In this document: positions 36,796 to 48,420 of the stretch, piece after piece
Numbering within the stretch: the first letter of the stretch is position 1
How the letters are laid out: every line of letters starts with the position of its first letter
From: Archegozetes longisetosus
Lineage: Eukaryota > Arthropoda > Arachnida > Sarcoptiformes > Trhypochthoniidae
Direction: 5' to 3'
Length of the DNA: 64,000 bases
NCBI GenBank assembly: GCA_018873245.2
Contig: JAEMBT020000006.1
Coordinates: forward strand, 13,362,387 to 13,426,386
The notes under the pieces: model-generated
Told to the model about the DNA's origin: nothing
What the model saw: only the letters and a program-made list of their open reading frames with translations
The model's database searches: none
Position numbers and translations under genes: made by a program

Positions 36796-39700
36796 TTATG
36801 ATGGTTTTTTCACTTCGCGGATATCTATCATATCCAAATATTCAGCTTCAGTGCCTGAAGGCCTATTTGGCCTGACTTCCTCATAGCATACTCCATCATA
36901 CATAATTGATTTTCGGGGAAAGTCATTGTCATTTTCATAAAAATTACAATGTTCAACATCTTCATAATCCTCAGAAAATCGTTTTATCGTATTTTCTTCA
37001 AACTTATTAAGAGTTTGTGTAAATTCCCGTTTAACTCGACTAGAATACAATCGGAACACAAGAAATACAACCAATGCAAATATAATTAAAACTACGAATA
37101 GTATTCCAGCTATTTTAAATCCAGATAAACCTAAAAGAAAACATAAATTGTAAACATTTTTCAAAAAGTTTTAAATTATAAAACATTGGATCACACACCC
37201 GTTGTCGTACAATAAGGACCTTTATCAGACCATCTTCCGTTTTCCATGCAGGTTCTGAAACTGTTTCCAAAAATTATATCATTATCTCTTTGACAGGTAT
37301 ATCGAATCCAACTTCCGTTGATAGCAAACCATTGACTGGAATTGAAATAATAAACATTTCCTATTTCCCTAATAACAACGGACGAATCTTTATCTCTTAT
37401 GATCTCATTCTTAGAGCATGAGACTATTGGTACACAAACTGGCCATTTGCCGACCCATTCACCATTTGAATTACAAGTGAATTTGTTACTATATTCAAAA
37501 AATTATCGTTCATAAAAATTGATCAAGCTTTGTAGTTTTTAAATAATAAATAAGATCAAAATTTTAAGGTTTAAGCCTTTAAAACTATTTACTGATAAAA
37601 ATAAAATCATTTTATATCTAATCGGCAAAATTAGTAAAAAATATTTAAGCAAAGAATAGTTAATCAAAATCAATGTTAATTTCTACTAAAGCCTAATATA
37701 CTGCTTTCACGCTTATATAAGTTTTTTAAAAATATAATAACTAAAATATTATATCTCTGGCTAATAATGATCCAAATAAATTGATATTTATTAATATCTC
37801 AGCATTTTCTATGTTATATAACCTTTCTGCTGGATTCTGTGAATGATCACTAAACGAGTCATTACAAGTAATTTTAGCATGATCAAACTCTCTCTGTACA
37901 TCAGCTCCCGTATTTTCACCTTCTAAATCACCACAATCAGGTTTAACAACCTGTCTGGTACCAAAAGTAGTCTTATATATATCTCCAATAACAACTGCAT
38001 CTAAACCTATTTCTCGCGCAATACTGATATTGATTCGAGCCGAAATAGTATCCGACAACTCGCTCAACTCTTTTCTCCAATCTTCGTTTGATTTAAAGTC
38101 ACAAAAGTAATAATATCGAATAACTCCAATTGTATTCTCTACAAGCTGTTGCCGATGGTGCTGTAATTCACATTTTCTGTATTTGCTAACGATTGGTACT
38201 AAATTTGGTACTTCTCTTGTCGTGTTAGTTATAGGCATATAGATATCGACAATCAAAAATGTGATTTGAACTGTTTTGTCAAATTTTATCTTCCACAAGT
38301 AACACGTTGAACCATTTGATGATAATATTGTATCTTCACTCACTCTCGAAGAATGAAATGAATCTGGAGGCAATGAATCATCAGTTTTAGTGGTTTGATT
38401 TATTGGTTGCGAGAGAAGAAGATTATTGCTTGGTGATTCACAGTCTTCTATTTCAAATTTGATTACTTGAGCGTCAACGAGTTTTCCTTAAAAATAAAAT
38501 GCTCACAATGTTACTTCCGAATCGATAAGAATTAATTTAACATAAAAGAAATTATAAAATTGGAAAAAGTTATTCTCATAAAATATTACGGTGGCGATGG
38601 GTTGTTCCGACTCATATGACTTAATGATTGATAGATAAACTTTAAACTAGAATTTATCAACGAAATTCAAATTATTTTTTAAACGAATCATTCTTTTCTG
38701 CAGTTTTTTTATGAACATGAGACAGTCAATATGAGAAATTTAATCGATCCTAAAAAAGTGGCTAACTTGTTTACGAGAATTTCTTAAATACCCTAAAGAT
38801 TGCTAATGATTATAATATTTTATGTTTGTAACTTAATTGTAAAATATTAAAGAGAAATAATGAGAATAAATGAATATAGGCAAGATCAAAGCTTAACTGT
38901 TCATTCATTCATTTTCGTACGTTTATTCACTTTCGTGAGATTAGCATAGGCCCAACTCCCTTCCGGGAGACTCACTTGAACCCATTTCACAGAGTGAGTT
39001 TGTCGAAGCGGTCGAGTGGGGTATGGGACAGTCAGTATGAAAAATTCAATTGATCCTTTTTTTTTAAAAAGTGGCTAACTTATTTATGAGAATTTCTTTA
39101 ATCTTTCAAAACTTGCTAACGATTATAATATTTTATACCAGTAATTTAATTGAAAATATCAAAGAAAAGATAATGGAAATGAATGAATAGCGGTAAGACC
39201 ATAAAACTTAATTGCTTTAAATTAACTCACTAGATAACTACGTGGGGATTCAAAAAATTTTCTCTCTAATATGTAAGCGATCGAACACACAAACAAAGAA
39301 TTATTTTACATTTAAGCCATAACGTTACACAATTTTATAGACTAGAGCGCAGATCAATTGTAGCAATCATACAGACATTTATAGTTGATTAGTTGATATG
39401 GAGAGTCCATTCGTGTTAATCAAGAATTTTCACTGCTTTTAGTTTTAAGATTTAAAGTGATATTTGTTTTGAGGAAAATTTATTGGACACAATATCTTTA
39501 AAATATTGATCAGTTTGAATGATATATCACCGCTATTATATCACCGAATATTCTTATTATTAATTTTAAGCAAAGTTCCGGAATTTATTGTAACTAAAAT
39601 TATATCGATGATAATAAGAAAATTATATACGTTAGTGTTTAATTTAATTAATTACCACAACGAGCTTTTTTGCCAGTCCAACGCCCATTTTTACAAGTTC

Positions 39701-39932
39701 TGGTCTGAAGGTGATGCGGAAAACCACTATCCTTGCACAGTACGATAACTTTTTCGTTATTATCGAATCGAAATCTTTCGGGTGATTTTCGATAGAATTT
39801 AGCTTCAGGTGGGAGTCCAGGTCTACCACATCTTGCAGTAACTAAAACTTCACCTTTGATCAAATACAAAGACGAAAAAACGAAAAACATCGAATATAAA
39901 ATTTGTTTGACGATAGACAAATTGTTAGTCAT
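36796..39932 (-). CDS. Sushi (CCP) domain single-pass membrane protein, four exons
   Basis: Exons: 39656-39932, 37823-38486, 37199-37488, 36796-37130; phases 1, 2, 1; 521 residues. A signal peptide (ILYSMFFVFSSLYLIKG) is followed by a first sushi domain (ARCGRPGLPPEA to KKARCG). Then comes a roughly 200-residue extracellular region of unknown fold with YLWKIKFDKTVQITFLIVDI. Two more sushi modules follow: CGDLEG...FTCNSNGEWVGKWPVC and SWIRYTCQRDND...CMENGRWSDKGPYC. A transmembrane helix (AGILFVVLIIFALVVFLVF) is followed by a basic stop and a tail of about 85 residues. The tail has tyrosine motifs CYEEV and EYLDM (YxxM, a potential PI3-kinase SH2 site). Sushi proteins mediate protein binding in immunity, synapses and adhesion. 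No orthologue name can be given. Confidence 0.8.
38716..39215. repeat. Direct duplication (about 190 bp, two copies) in sushi-gene intron 1
   Basis: 38716-38905 and 39020-39215 are diverged direct copies sharing gacagtcaatatgagaaatt/gacagtcagtatgaaaaatt, agtggctaactt, gagaatttctt and gattataatattttat. A GC-richer stretch with ctcccttccgggagactcac lies between them. Confidence 0.7.
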
Positions 39933-41429
39933 TCTTTTCTTTCATTTCTTTGCATAGAAAGATGGAAACAATTAAAATTATCAGTTTTTTGCTGATTATT
40001 TAAGAACTCATCTTTAAAGTTGACTTTTCTAAATTGTAGATCAGAGATAGGAAAATCATCTTTTTATAAAATTGTAAATCCGGGATGTGATGATTATCGG
40101 CAAAATCTAATGTTTTATTTATTATGCAATTGTCGCTGTTTTATGAACTTTTACTACAGAGGTTATCAAAGTTTATTTGCCTCCTCTAAAATCAAAATTC
40201 AACAATGCAAAAGTTCGCCTTCCAATTGTTGCTACGAATAATTATTAAGACATCACTATTTATTCTAAATATGCGATATGATCCAATTATCTTAAGATCT
40301 ACCTAAGATACTGTCATTGGGAGTTGGATGTGCGATTAGACTACTTTCCAAAGAAATCAGAAGCTTTATTTTGAAGTGGAAGAGATTAACATTTCGCGAC
40401 TTAAGGTTTCTCAAAGAGTAGTCATCTGCAGGAAGTGGAAAAATCTGTAACAAATTTTGTACCTTTGTGGGTAAATATAACATTACCGTTGCGAAAATCA
40501 TTTAAAATTCAAATGCATTTACATATTTCTGCTATTAGATCAAATTTATAAAGTACAAAAAATGAGAGTCAATTTCACGCACCTCTAATTGAGACGTTTT
40601 GATGCTTCAATTTCAGCTCGATTTCAATTTCAATTCACAGTTAATAGAGATATAACTACTCATAAATAGTCAAACAAGCTTCCAATTTTTCCGTTCTCTG
40701 ATCATCTGAGACATAAAATGCGTGAAGTATGAGACAAAAGCACATGATTTAATGTTGAAAATTAAAAAAAGATTGCAATAGAAAGTTGGTGACCCAAATA
40801 TCGTTTATACGAAGTGAGCCGAAGACGTGAACGGATGAAATATGATTTCAATAAATTCGATTCTATCCTTTTAAAATACAATGGTATAAGATCAATTTTG
40901 AAGATTTAAGTGTCAATTGATGAGAATTTTGTGAGATTTACAGCCCATTATTTTTGTATTCTCAATTTTTACATCTGATACATCCAATCACAACCGATTA
41001 TCTGATTTATCATAAGAGTAAAATCGGAGTAAATTTAAAAATACAATCATGTAAAATTTTTAGATGAATGATTATGAGTCATTCATTCCCTGGTAGGCTT
41101 TTGGAATAGGAGGCAGTATTAAACCCTAACGGAAAAACTTCATAATACTGATTTCTTAAGTATGCAGTAAAACCATTATTAATGATAATTTTAAAGACTG
41201 ATACAATGAAATTTAAATAATTAAATTAAGCAAACAATTGAAAGAAAATTAAGAAATAAATATTAAGAAATAAAACCTTGCAAATTAGGTGTGTGCTAAC
41301 TATTTTCAAATTGTTCGATGCCAATTTTACAGAGTCTGGGATAAACGTTAATATCGAAAATAAATTGTTTGAAAATTCATCAACGGATAAAAGTACAAAA
41401 ATTAGTGAACGTGAAAATTTAAGAGACGA
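39933..41429. other. Intergenic, no gene recognised
   Basis: AT-rich spacer upstream of the sushi gene. Open frames at 40020-40241 (plus) and 40292-40501 (minus) lack an ATG-based start or a motif I can defend. Confidence 0.4.
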
Positions 41430-41720
41430 GTCTCTGATGTTACTGGTAGAAATTCTTTTAGAGTTCTGTTCAACCTTTCTACGGTTTGAATGTGAATTTC
41501 TCGGTTCCCAGGGTTCAATAAATTTGTTTTATGGAAAACTATCCCATGATTATAACCAAGATCACCAAGTCCTGTAAAAGCCCTCCACCTATCGAAATAG
41601 ACGGTAGTTTCCGCGTGCGATAACCCGACATATTATTTTATTAAAGGAATTAAAGTGCGCTCCTCACAGGTGCGGATAGGAATAGCAAAAATCCGCTTAG
41701 TTTGCCGACAAATTCGGATG
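41430..41720 (-). pseudogene. Merlin/ISXO2-like (IS1595-type) transposase relic
   Basis: The minus strand reads, in one frame over about 85 codons, RTLIPLIK, a stop, then TVYFDRWRAFTGLGDLGYNH, a GIVFH piece and HIQTVERLNRTLKEFLP. These are the hallmark blocks of the ISXO2-like transposase domain: the Asp in the YxDxWxAY-like segment and Glu in TQxIERxW/xxK. In eukaryotes this family is the Merlin superfamily. The ORF is broken by at least one stop and no TIRs were identified. GC-richer sequence up to about 42110 may belong to the same insertion. Confidence 0.65.
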
Positions 41721-43528
41721 AGTATTCATTGAGTCTGTTTTTTAAATAGGTCCACAGATATGTTTCAATGTAAATTTTATCGTTAGTTTTAATTTTTAAG
41801 TCTCTATTAATGTAGAGAGTTCGGGTCATATTTGGTTCTTAGGCAATTTTTACTGTTAGGTCCTGACAACTCATTTGTGTTGAATTCCAACGTTAGTGAT
41901 TGAATTAAAATAATTTCTTGTGAGTCTTCTTTATACACCTACACCTTGCTTCCATAACCTACACTATTACGCTAAGGTATATCTGATGGATTGTTACTAT
42001 GTGAAACTCTACTGCCCCAACCAGGACGCCAACTAGTAATAGGTCTTCGCCGAGATCCACATTCAATTGGGTATGAAATCAAGAATAGCATAACCAACAG
42101 AACGCTGTGGACGCTAAAAGTTTGATCAAAATCATTTCAATTGAATTTTTAGTTACAACAATGCGACAAAAGACTTATTCTGATGGGCACTTCACTCATT
42201 AATTACTATTAGAACATGAGAAATTCAAAACAGAACAGGTTTATTTCTAGTCTAATAATCTAAAATAAGTCCTTGAATTTTTATTAGTTCTTAATGTAAT
42301 GAAAATAATGTTCGATTGACTCTTTGAAAGTTAAATTTCCAAGAGGTAAATATACTTTTGCTCGTTAGATTGTAGTCTTAACGAAAAGTGAAAGTCACTT
42401 TCAAACTTTGAAACTTGGCCAATCGTGACTAGAGCTTTTTATATTAAATATATCCTTATGTACCCTTTCATATTTGCCTGGTATTTCAATGCATTTTATT
42501 CAGATATATGCAAAAATCATTCTTCATTAGGCTTTAAATATTGTTCTTGATTATAGTAGTTATTCGTTTATAAATAATAATTAGTAAAACTGACTTAACT
42601 TCAAAAATGAGTAAATCTCAAAGTAGAGTCTAAAAACCAAAGAAATGTTGGATATAGCCACAGAATAAGTTTTAAGTTTCGTTTATATCGAAAAATATAC
42701 AAACTCTGGACTCACAAATACAATCAGATTTATACCTATTCTCAAGCTTATGTCTCAAGTCAATTATGTTAAAGTTATCTAAGAAAATTGCTCATTCCTT
42801 TAAATTTATTAAAAGTCATTTTTGGGCTCATTAAACTTTGACAGAATAACCTTTTAAGTAAATAATTATTACTTTCGTTCCGAAGTTTCATTTTTAAAAA
42901 TACTATATATTTACGTAAAGCTTTATGTAATGCTTTCAAGGTTATCATTGTTCAATGTGTGTAATAGAGTTCATATATTCAAAAGAACAATGATTTATGA
43001 TCTAAATCTATTTATGCTATTTGAAGAATGTTCATTTCGTGAAGCCTTTAAGCGGAGACCTTGAAAAAAAGACCTCATTAGCCTTTGTGTGAAAGTAAAA
43101 ATGTTAGAAATTATTTCTAAATTCTATTTATTTTTATATGTAAATCTTTTAAAATACGAAAATTTCAAAAAAAAATTATAACACTTATTAAATATATAAC
43201 GAAAACTCGTCTAAATTTTATGCTATACACACAAAAATTAATTTTTCAAAGTTATAGTATGGCTTAGGGGTGGATGTACTTTAAACTTAATTATGGCACG
43301 ATATAGTTCAAATGTCATGTCTAGAACGCTTCAAATGTAAAATGCTCGGGGCCAAGTGCGCATACTAATAACCGCAATGAATTCTATTTAAAAGAGTTGA
43401 ATAAAGAATTATAAGGATTCTACCCTTTGTATGACATAAGCTAAAGTATATGCTTATTCGAAGCTATTCCTCATTTATTCAAAGCTTAAGGAATTTAAAC
43501 ATTCAAGCATTTTTCGGTTTTTTAGGCA
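41721..43528. other. Intergenic upstream of peroxidase 3
   Basis: The first 400 nt may belong to the Merlin-like insertion (GC-richer patch at 41985-42110). The rest is AT-rich with no recognisable feature, apart from a pyrimidine-rich ttttttag at 43518-43525 directly before the peroxidase 3 ATG, which could be a 5'-UTR intron acceptor. Confidence 0.4.
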
Positions 43529-46331
43529 ATGGTTTTATTTGATTCATATCAAAATTTTCATAAAGGTTTTAATTTGAGTCTTTTTTTGGTAATTTTTTTA
43601 TGTTTTAAAGACTTGACACTATGTAAAGACGAAAGAAACTTCACTTTTTCGAAAAATAATAAATTAGGGAAAACAAGTTTTCAACAAAACAAACAAAGTC
43701 TTGTGAGAAATGATGGAAAATGTGAAATCGGGATATGTCTTCCTCATAGTTCGTGTTTTCTATATTTAAATGACATAAACGTTAAAACATGTATTAGAAG
43801 TAATGGAGCGAATGGGATCTGTTGTTCTCCGGAGGAGATAACAAACACAAATACTGGAGGACGTGGTATGAAAATCTTTTATCATATTAAGCATTCAAAT
43901 ATTGAAAATTCATTTTTAACAAACAATTGAATACTACTTTGAATGAAGTTAAGTTGAGTCTCATCTCCGACCATAAAACTAATGACTCTCGTCAGAACGA
44001 TTTCAAACAAACCATAACAACAAATCAATGGAATAGAGTACAAAATTCAGCTATAAATTACATCAGAAGAGTTGACAAACTCGAAGATACGTTACAAAAA
44101 AGTCATCTGTTAGTAAGAGTGGGAACTGAGGAGTTTTGGCATTCAACAAACTTTGGTAATGATCCTCAAGTTTTGAATTATTCTCGAAATGGTCTCATTT
44201 CACTTCAAATATACATACAGCTGACTAAAAGGTAAATAATTTTTTACAAAATAATAAAAACGATTTTCTGAAAAATTGATTATTTTTACAAAAGTATGCA
44301 CATAAGTCCAAATGAAGACAAATCAATAAAGTTAAATAACTCAATGGTGGGAAATAGTTGTGATAAGGAGCCCATATGTTTAAATACAAAATATCGTACA
44401 CCTGATGGTAGTTGCAATAATCGACGCCAAAAGTCTTGGGGAAAATCAATGATAGCATACAATCGTTTATTAAAACCTGCATATTCTGATGTAATCAATG
44501 GTCCACGGGTCGCATCAGACGGCAAACCGTTACCTAATGCTAGACAAATATCTATTGAATTAGCTCCCGATCAAGATAAACCAGACCCAAGATATACTCT
44601 CCTCATGATGCAATTCGGACAGTTCTTAAATCACGACATCTTAATGACTGCCATGACTATGAGTAAATGTATTCTTAAAATAATAAAAGCATTTAAAATG
44701 AATAATATTTTACTTGAAATATAGCGCATACAAATTCTCCGATTCGTTGTTGTGACGAATCATTTCGAAGAAATCCACGACTATTACATCCATCGTGTTT
44801 ACCAATATCAATATCGAAAAATGATCCATTTTATGGACCAATAGGTCAAACATGTATGAATTTTGTTCGTTCAGCGCCAGCACCTAATTGTGAATTAGGT
44901 CCACGAGAACAGATGAATCAATTGACGTCATATATCGATAGCAGTAATATATATGGATCAACAGCACAACAATCAGCATCTCTTCGCTCTTTTCGTGAAG
45001 GATTACTTCGGACATCATTGATAAACAATCGCGAGTTTCTACCATTCAACAGAAATAGTACGACGTGTGCCATTAATCGTCAAACCAGATTAAACTGTTT
45101 CTTGAGTGGTGACCAACGAGTAAATCAACAGCCAGATTTGGTTGTTTTGCATGCCTTATGGCTTAGAGAACATAATCGCATTGCAAAAATATTGAGTAAA
45201 TTGAATCCTAACTGGAATGATCAGATAGTTTACGAAGAATCGCGTCGCATTGTGTCCGCAGAGTTTCAGCACATCGTTTATAATGAATATTTACCTATTA
45301 TTATAGGTCGTGATCTCATGAAATCTTATGGTTTGTTTCCTTTGAGAACAAAATTTAGTAATAGTTATTCTTCTGATATAAACGCTGGTATTATTTCGGG
45401 CTTTGCGTCAGCGGCCTTTAGGTTTCATACTTTGGTTCAGGGAACTATTGAATTACGAAATAAAAATAACAAAATCAGTAATAAACTCCTGCTTCGCACA
45501 CAATTCAATAATCCTCAAATATTATACAGAAGTGAGGCATTTGAGTCGCTTATTTATGGTCTTACGGGACAGAACTCACAGAATGGTATTAATATTTTAT
45601 CTAATAATTTGGTCTTAAAAGAGATTTCTTTTTTAAAGGAGATAATCATTTCTCTACTGATGTAACGAATCATTTGTTCCAAACTCGTAATCAAAGTTTT
45701 GGTTTGGATTTGTTTGCGATTAATGTTCAAAGAGGTAGAGATCATGGAATCCCTGGTTATAATGAGTGGCGGCAGATCTGTGGTCTTAAGTGTATCAGAA
45801 ATTTCAATGAACTAAATTTAGTTATGAATCGAAAGGCAGCTCAAACCATAAGTCGTATTTATCGGAATGTGGATGACATCGACTTTTTTGTTGGCGGTGT
45901 CTCTGAGAACCACGTGAAGGGAGCACTGGTTGGACCAACTTTCGCCTGTATTATTGCCGAGCAATTTCGTAGATTGAAAAATGGGGATAGATTTTGGTAT
46001 GAAAACGGAAATATGAAGACATCATTCACTCGAAAACAGCTAAAACAAATCAGAAAATCCAGTTTAGCACGAATTTTGTGTGACAACAGCGATATTGAAG
46101 TTGTGCAGCCTCTTCCACTGCTCATCAGCTCCAAATGGTAATCAGTTTCTTTCTATTTATTATATTTAATGTTTATGATAAAGACTTTCTTGCTTAAACT
46201 CAGTCTATTGAGTGATTAAACCTTTTTGAATTAATTTTTGACTTAATAGGAACGCGAAAGTTCAATGTAAAAGTGATAAAATTCCCAGACTTCAGTTGAA
46301 AGAGTGGGCCAATGAAAAAATTTGGAACTAA
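43529..46331 (+). CDS. Haem peroxidase 3 (paralogue with altered haem-linking residues), six exons
   Basis: Exons: 43529-43865, 43949-44231, 44295-44662, 44725-45585, 45639-46137, 46250-46331; 809 residues, frame intact, exon plan identical to peroxidase 2. Signal peptide FNLSLFLVIFLCF, then clip-like CEIGICLPHSSCF...GICC, then the peroxidase domain. Retained: Gln before the distal site, distal His (44632-44634, residue 320), calcium Asp, Arg of RVNQQ, AAFRFHTL with proximal His, AINVQRGRDHG and YIDSSNIYG. Changed: the Asp before the distal His is Asn (44629-44631, residue 319). The Glu three residues after the catalytic Arg is Gln (45126-45128, residue 464). In myeloperoxidase-family enzymes those two acids form ester bonds to the haem. 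The third base of neither codon and no stop or frameshift suggests simple decay. It may bind haem non-covalently and have altered oxidation chemistry. The acceptor of exon 2 (tgaatgaag) is weak and is the least certain junction. Confidence 0.9.
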
Positions 46332-46632
46332 GTTAAAGGTGTTTTTATTAAGCAAATCAATTTCTTAGTTTCTTAATTGAATGTTTTTCTAAACAAGCAA
46401 ACATTTATTGAACTTTTGAATTCGTAAACTAATTAATTACTGATATGTTGTATTATATAAGCTCCACTAATATTCTAATTTATACACTCATTTCATACAA
46501 AATATATTACGACATATAGTATATAATTGAATGAATGAATTTAAAGCATAACCTGAACAAAATATGATTTCCTCAAATTTCGAAAGAAAATAAATCATTG
46601 ATTAAACTGAAAATCATATGAATGTTAATCAA

Positions 46633-48420
46633 TTAATTCTTTTTTGACGGTGTCTTTTTAGAACTTTGTTTGTTGTGAATATCTGCTTCTTTAATACAAT
46701 TCAAATGGAACTGTAATAAAATTTTTGCGTTTTCGATCGCTTCACGCGTACCAATAAATACAAACGGAACGTTAGATTTTGGAGGTTCGTTCTTACTATC
46801 TCCCTTTACAGTCACGCTAACGATACCTGCTTTGTCTGTTATTTCTTGGATAAATCGACCATTTTTTCCAATCACTTGCCCCACAATAGGTCGCGGGATC
46901 TCAATAACACATTCCATGTATTGCAACATATCTCGAGCTCGAAGAAGTGATTCACGAGTTGTCCCTTTTAATCGGATTAAAAACATAACTCAGAAAAATA
47001 CTCAAAAATCAATTCGTAAATTTTACGAATAGGAATAAGTTCTTTATACCAACAACTCTGAAAATTCCCTTAATATTATCGACAGAAATAATTCCTGGAA
47101 TTTTATTAATCAGTTTGAGATTCGTGCCATTAGTCCCAATCGCTAATCCAATCAAATTTGGCGAAACCCGAACATTCAGCTCGAACTCTGTGCCATTTTT
47201 GCTAATGATGTCGCCAGAAGAATAGCTAAGCTTTTGCTGAAGCAATTCATTTTTGGCCATCACTTCAATTTTTTGCTGCAAACTTCTGAAATGCATATCA
47301 CTTAAAATCATGGCTCGTTTTTTAGTTGTCATACACGAATAGTTTTTGTCATTTTGTGCGTAACCAATACATATGAGAGAATTATTTGGTTCGTCGTATC
47401 GGATGGTAATAACGCCCAATGACTTCTTGAACTGATTGTGTGTTTCGCTCTTCGATATGAATGAAAGACTCTTTTTAACCAATTCTTTCGGAACATCAAT
47501 TGTAAACTTGAAGAATGGATTAGCTGCCAGGTATTGGTTCGGATTGACAGGCCGAATACGATCTTTGGTCACAATTTCGCTATAATTCAATGACTTATTC
47601 TTCAAATCATCAGTCGGTGAATCGTTTTGTTGATACGTAACGACATAAAATTCACCTAAGAATTAATAAAACCAAATGAAAATTTGAATTAAGTCACGTC
47701 ATTGACGCTATTATAAACCGTTGGAATAGGTTTCTAAACAACTAAATCCAAAAATTAAATCATAATAATTGACGATTCAATCAATAGATTAAGCTAAGCT
47801 TTTTGAGCCAACAATGCGTCAGAATATTCAATAAAAATAAATTTCTAAAATATTTAAAAATAATTGAGTCCAAAATTAGATCGAATGAAAAGCAAATCAT
47901 AATTAAAAAATAAGTAAAACAGTAGCTAGAAGAAAACGTGAGACAATTGGCCGTAAAATGGAATTTGAAAGACAAGCCACAAAATAGTTGAACCCAAAAA
48001 TAATAAAAATTAAAATGAATAAATATCTAAACCATTAATCATTTTGATGTTTGCGGTCCAAAAGCCATACTCTTTACAATGTTGTCCTTTAGAGAAGACC
48101 TCGACATCCATTCCTTCGACGAATTTAGTCTTGCTTTGATCAACACTAGATTGACAATGATCGTGACAATGATCGTGACAATGATCGAGACAATTTTCGT
48201 CAACATCTTCGTTCTTATTAAAAGGTGGCAAACGTATCTTATTGATGGCAAAGGTTTGGATTTGATGCCAATCGTTGTGAAACTTGAGCGTAATATTGGG
48301 CGAATCGTTGCAGTCGTCGATGTCGTGAACGTATGCCCTATAATTGGCCCCATTATCACCACGTATTTCAACTATACCCTCAAATAATTTTGAACACATT
48401 AACTTTGATTTATCCAACAT
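46633..48420 (-). CDS. FMR1/FXR-like RNA-binding protein, short form without RGG tail
   Basis: Exons: 48033-48420, 47050-47655, 46633-46964; 441 residues, phases 1 and 1. Two N-terminal Tudor/Agenet domains (EIRGDNGANYRAYVHDI... and GMDVEVFSKGQ...WTANIKMINGEFYVVTY) are followed by RIRPVNPN and a KH0 region with KRAMILSDMHFRSL. KH1 has the LIGLAIGTNGTNL loop and KH2 has IVGQVIGKNGRFIQEI, which keeps the isoleucine equivalent to human I304. The protein ends 30 residues after KH2 in a lysine/serine tail, with no RGG box; FMR1 proteins are usually 500-700 residues. The KH2 variable loop is also short. Between the Tudor domains sits a Cys/His repeat (CLDHCHDHCHDHC). FMRP-family proteins bind mRNA and polyribosomes to repress translation. 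This may be a paralogue specialised for germline or small-RNA work. Confidence 0.88.
48148..48202. repeat. 12-nt tandem repeat inside FMR1-like exon 1
   Basis: gatcgtgacaat is repeated about three times with one variant copy, in frame. It encodes the His-Asp-His-Cys repeat on the minus strand. Length variation between individuals is likely. Confidence 0.85.

Noticed and set aside
48148..48202. Classical zinc finger in the FMR1-like protein
   Set aside because: The Cys/His order fits no known zinc-finger pattern and is explained by a 12-nt tandem repeat.
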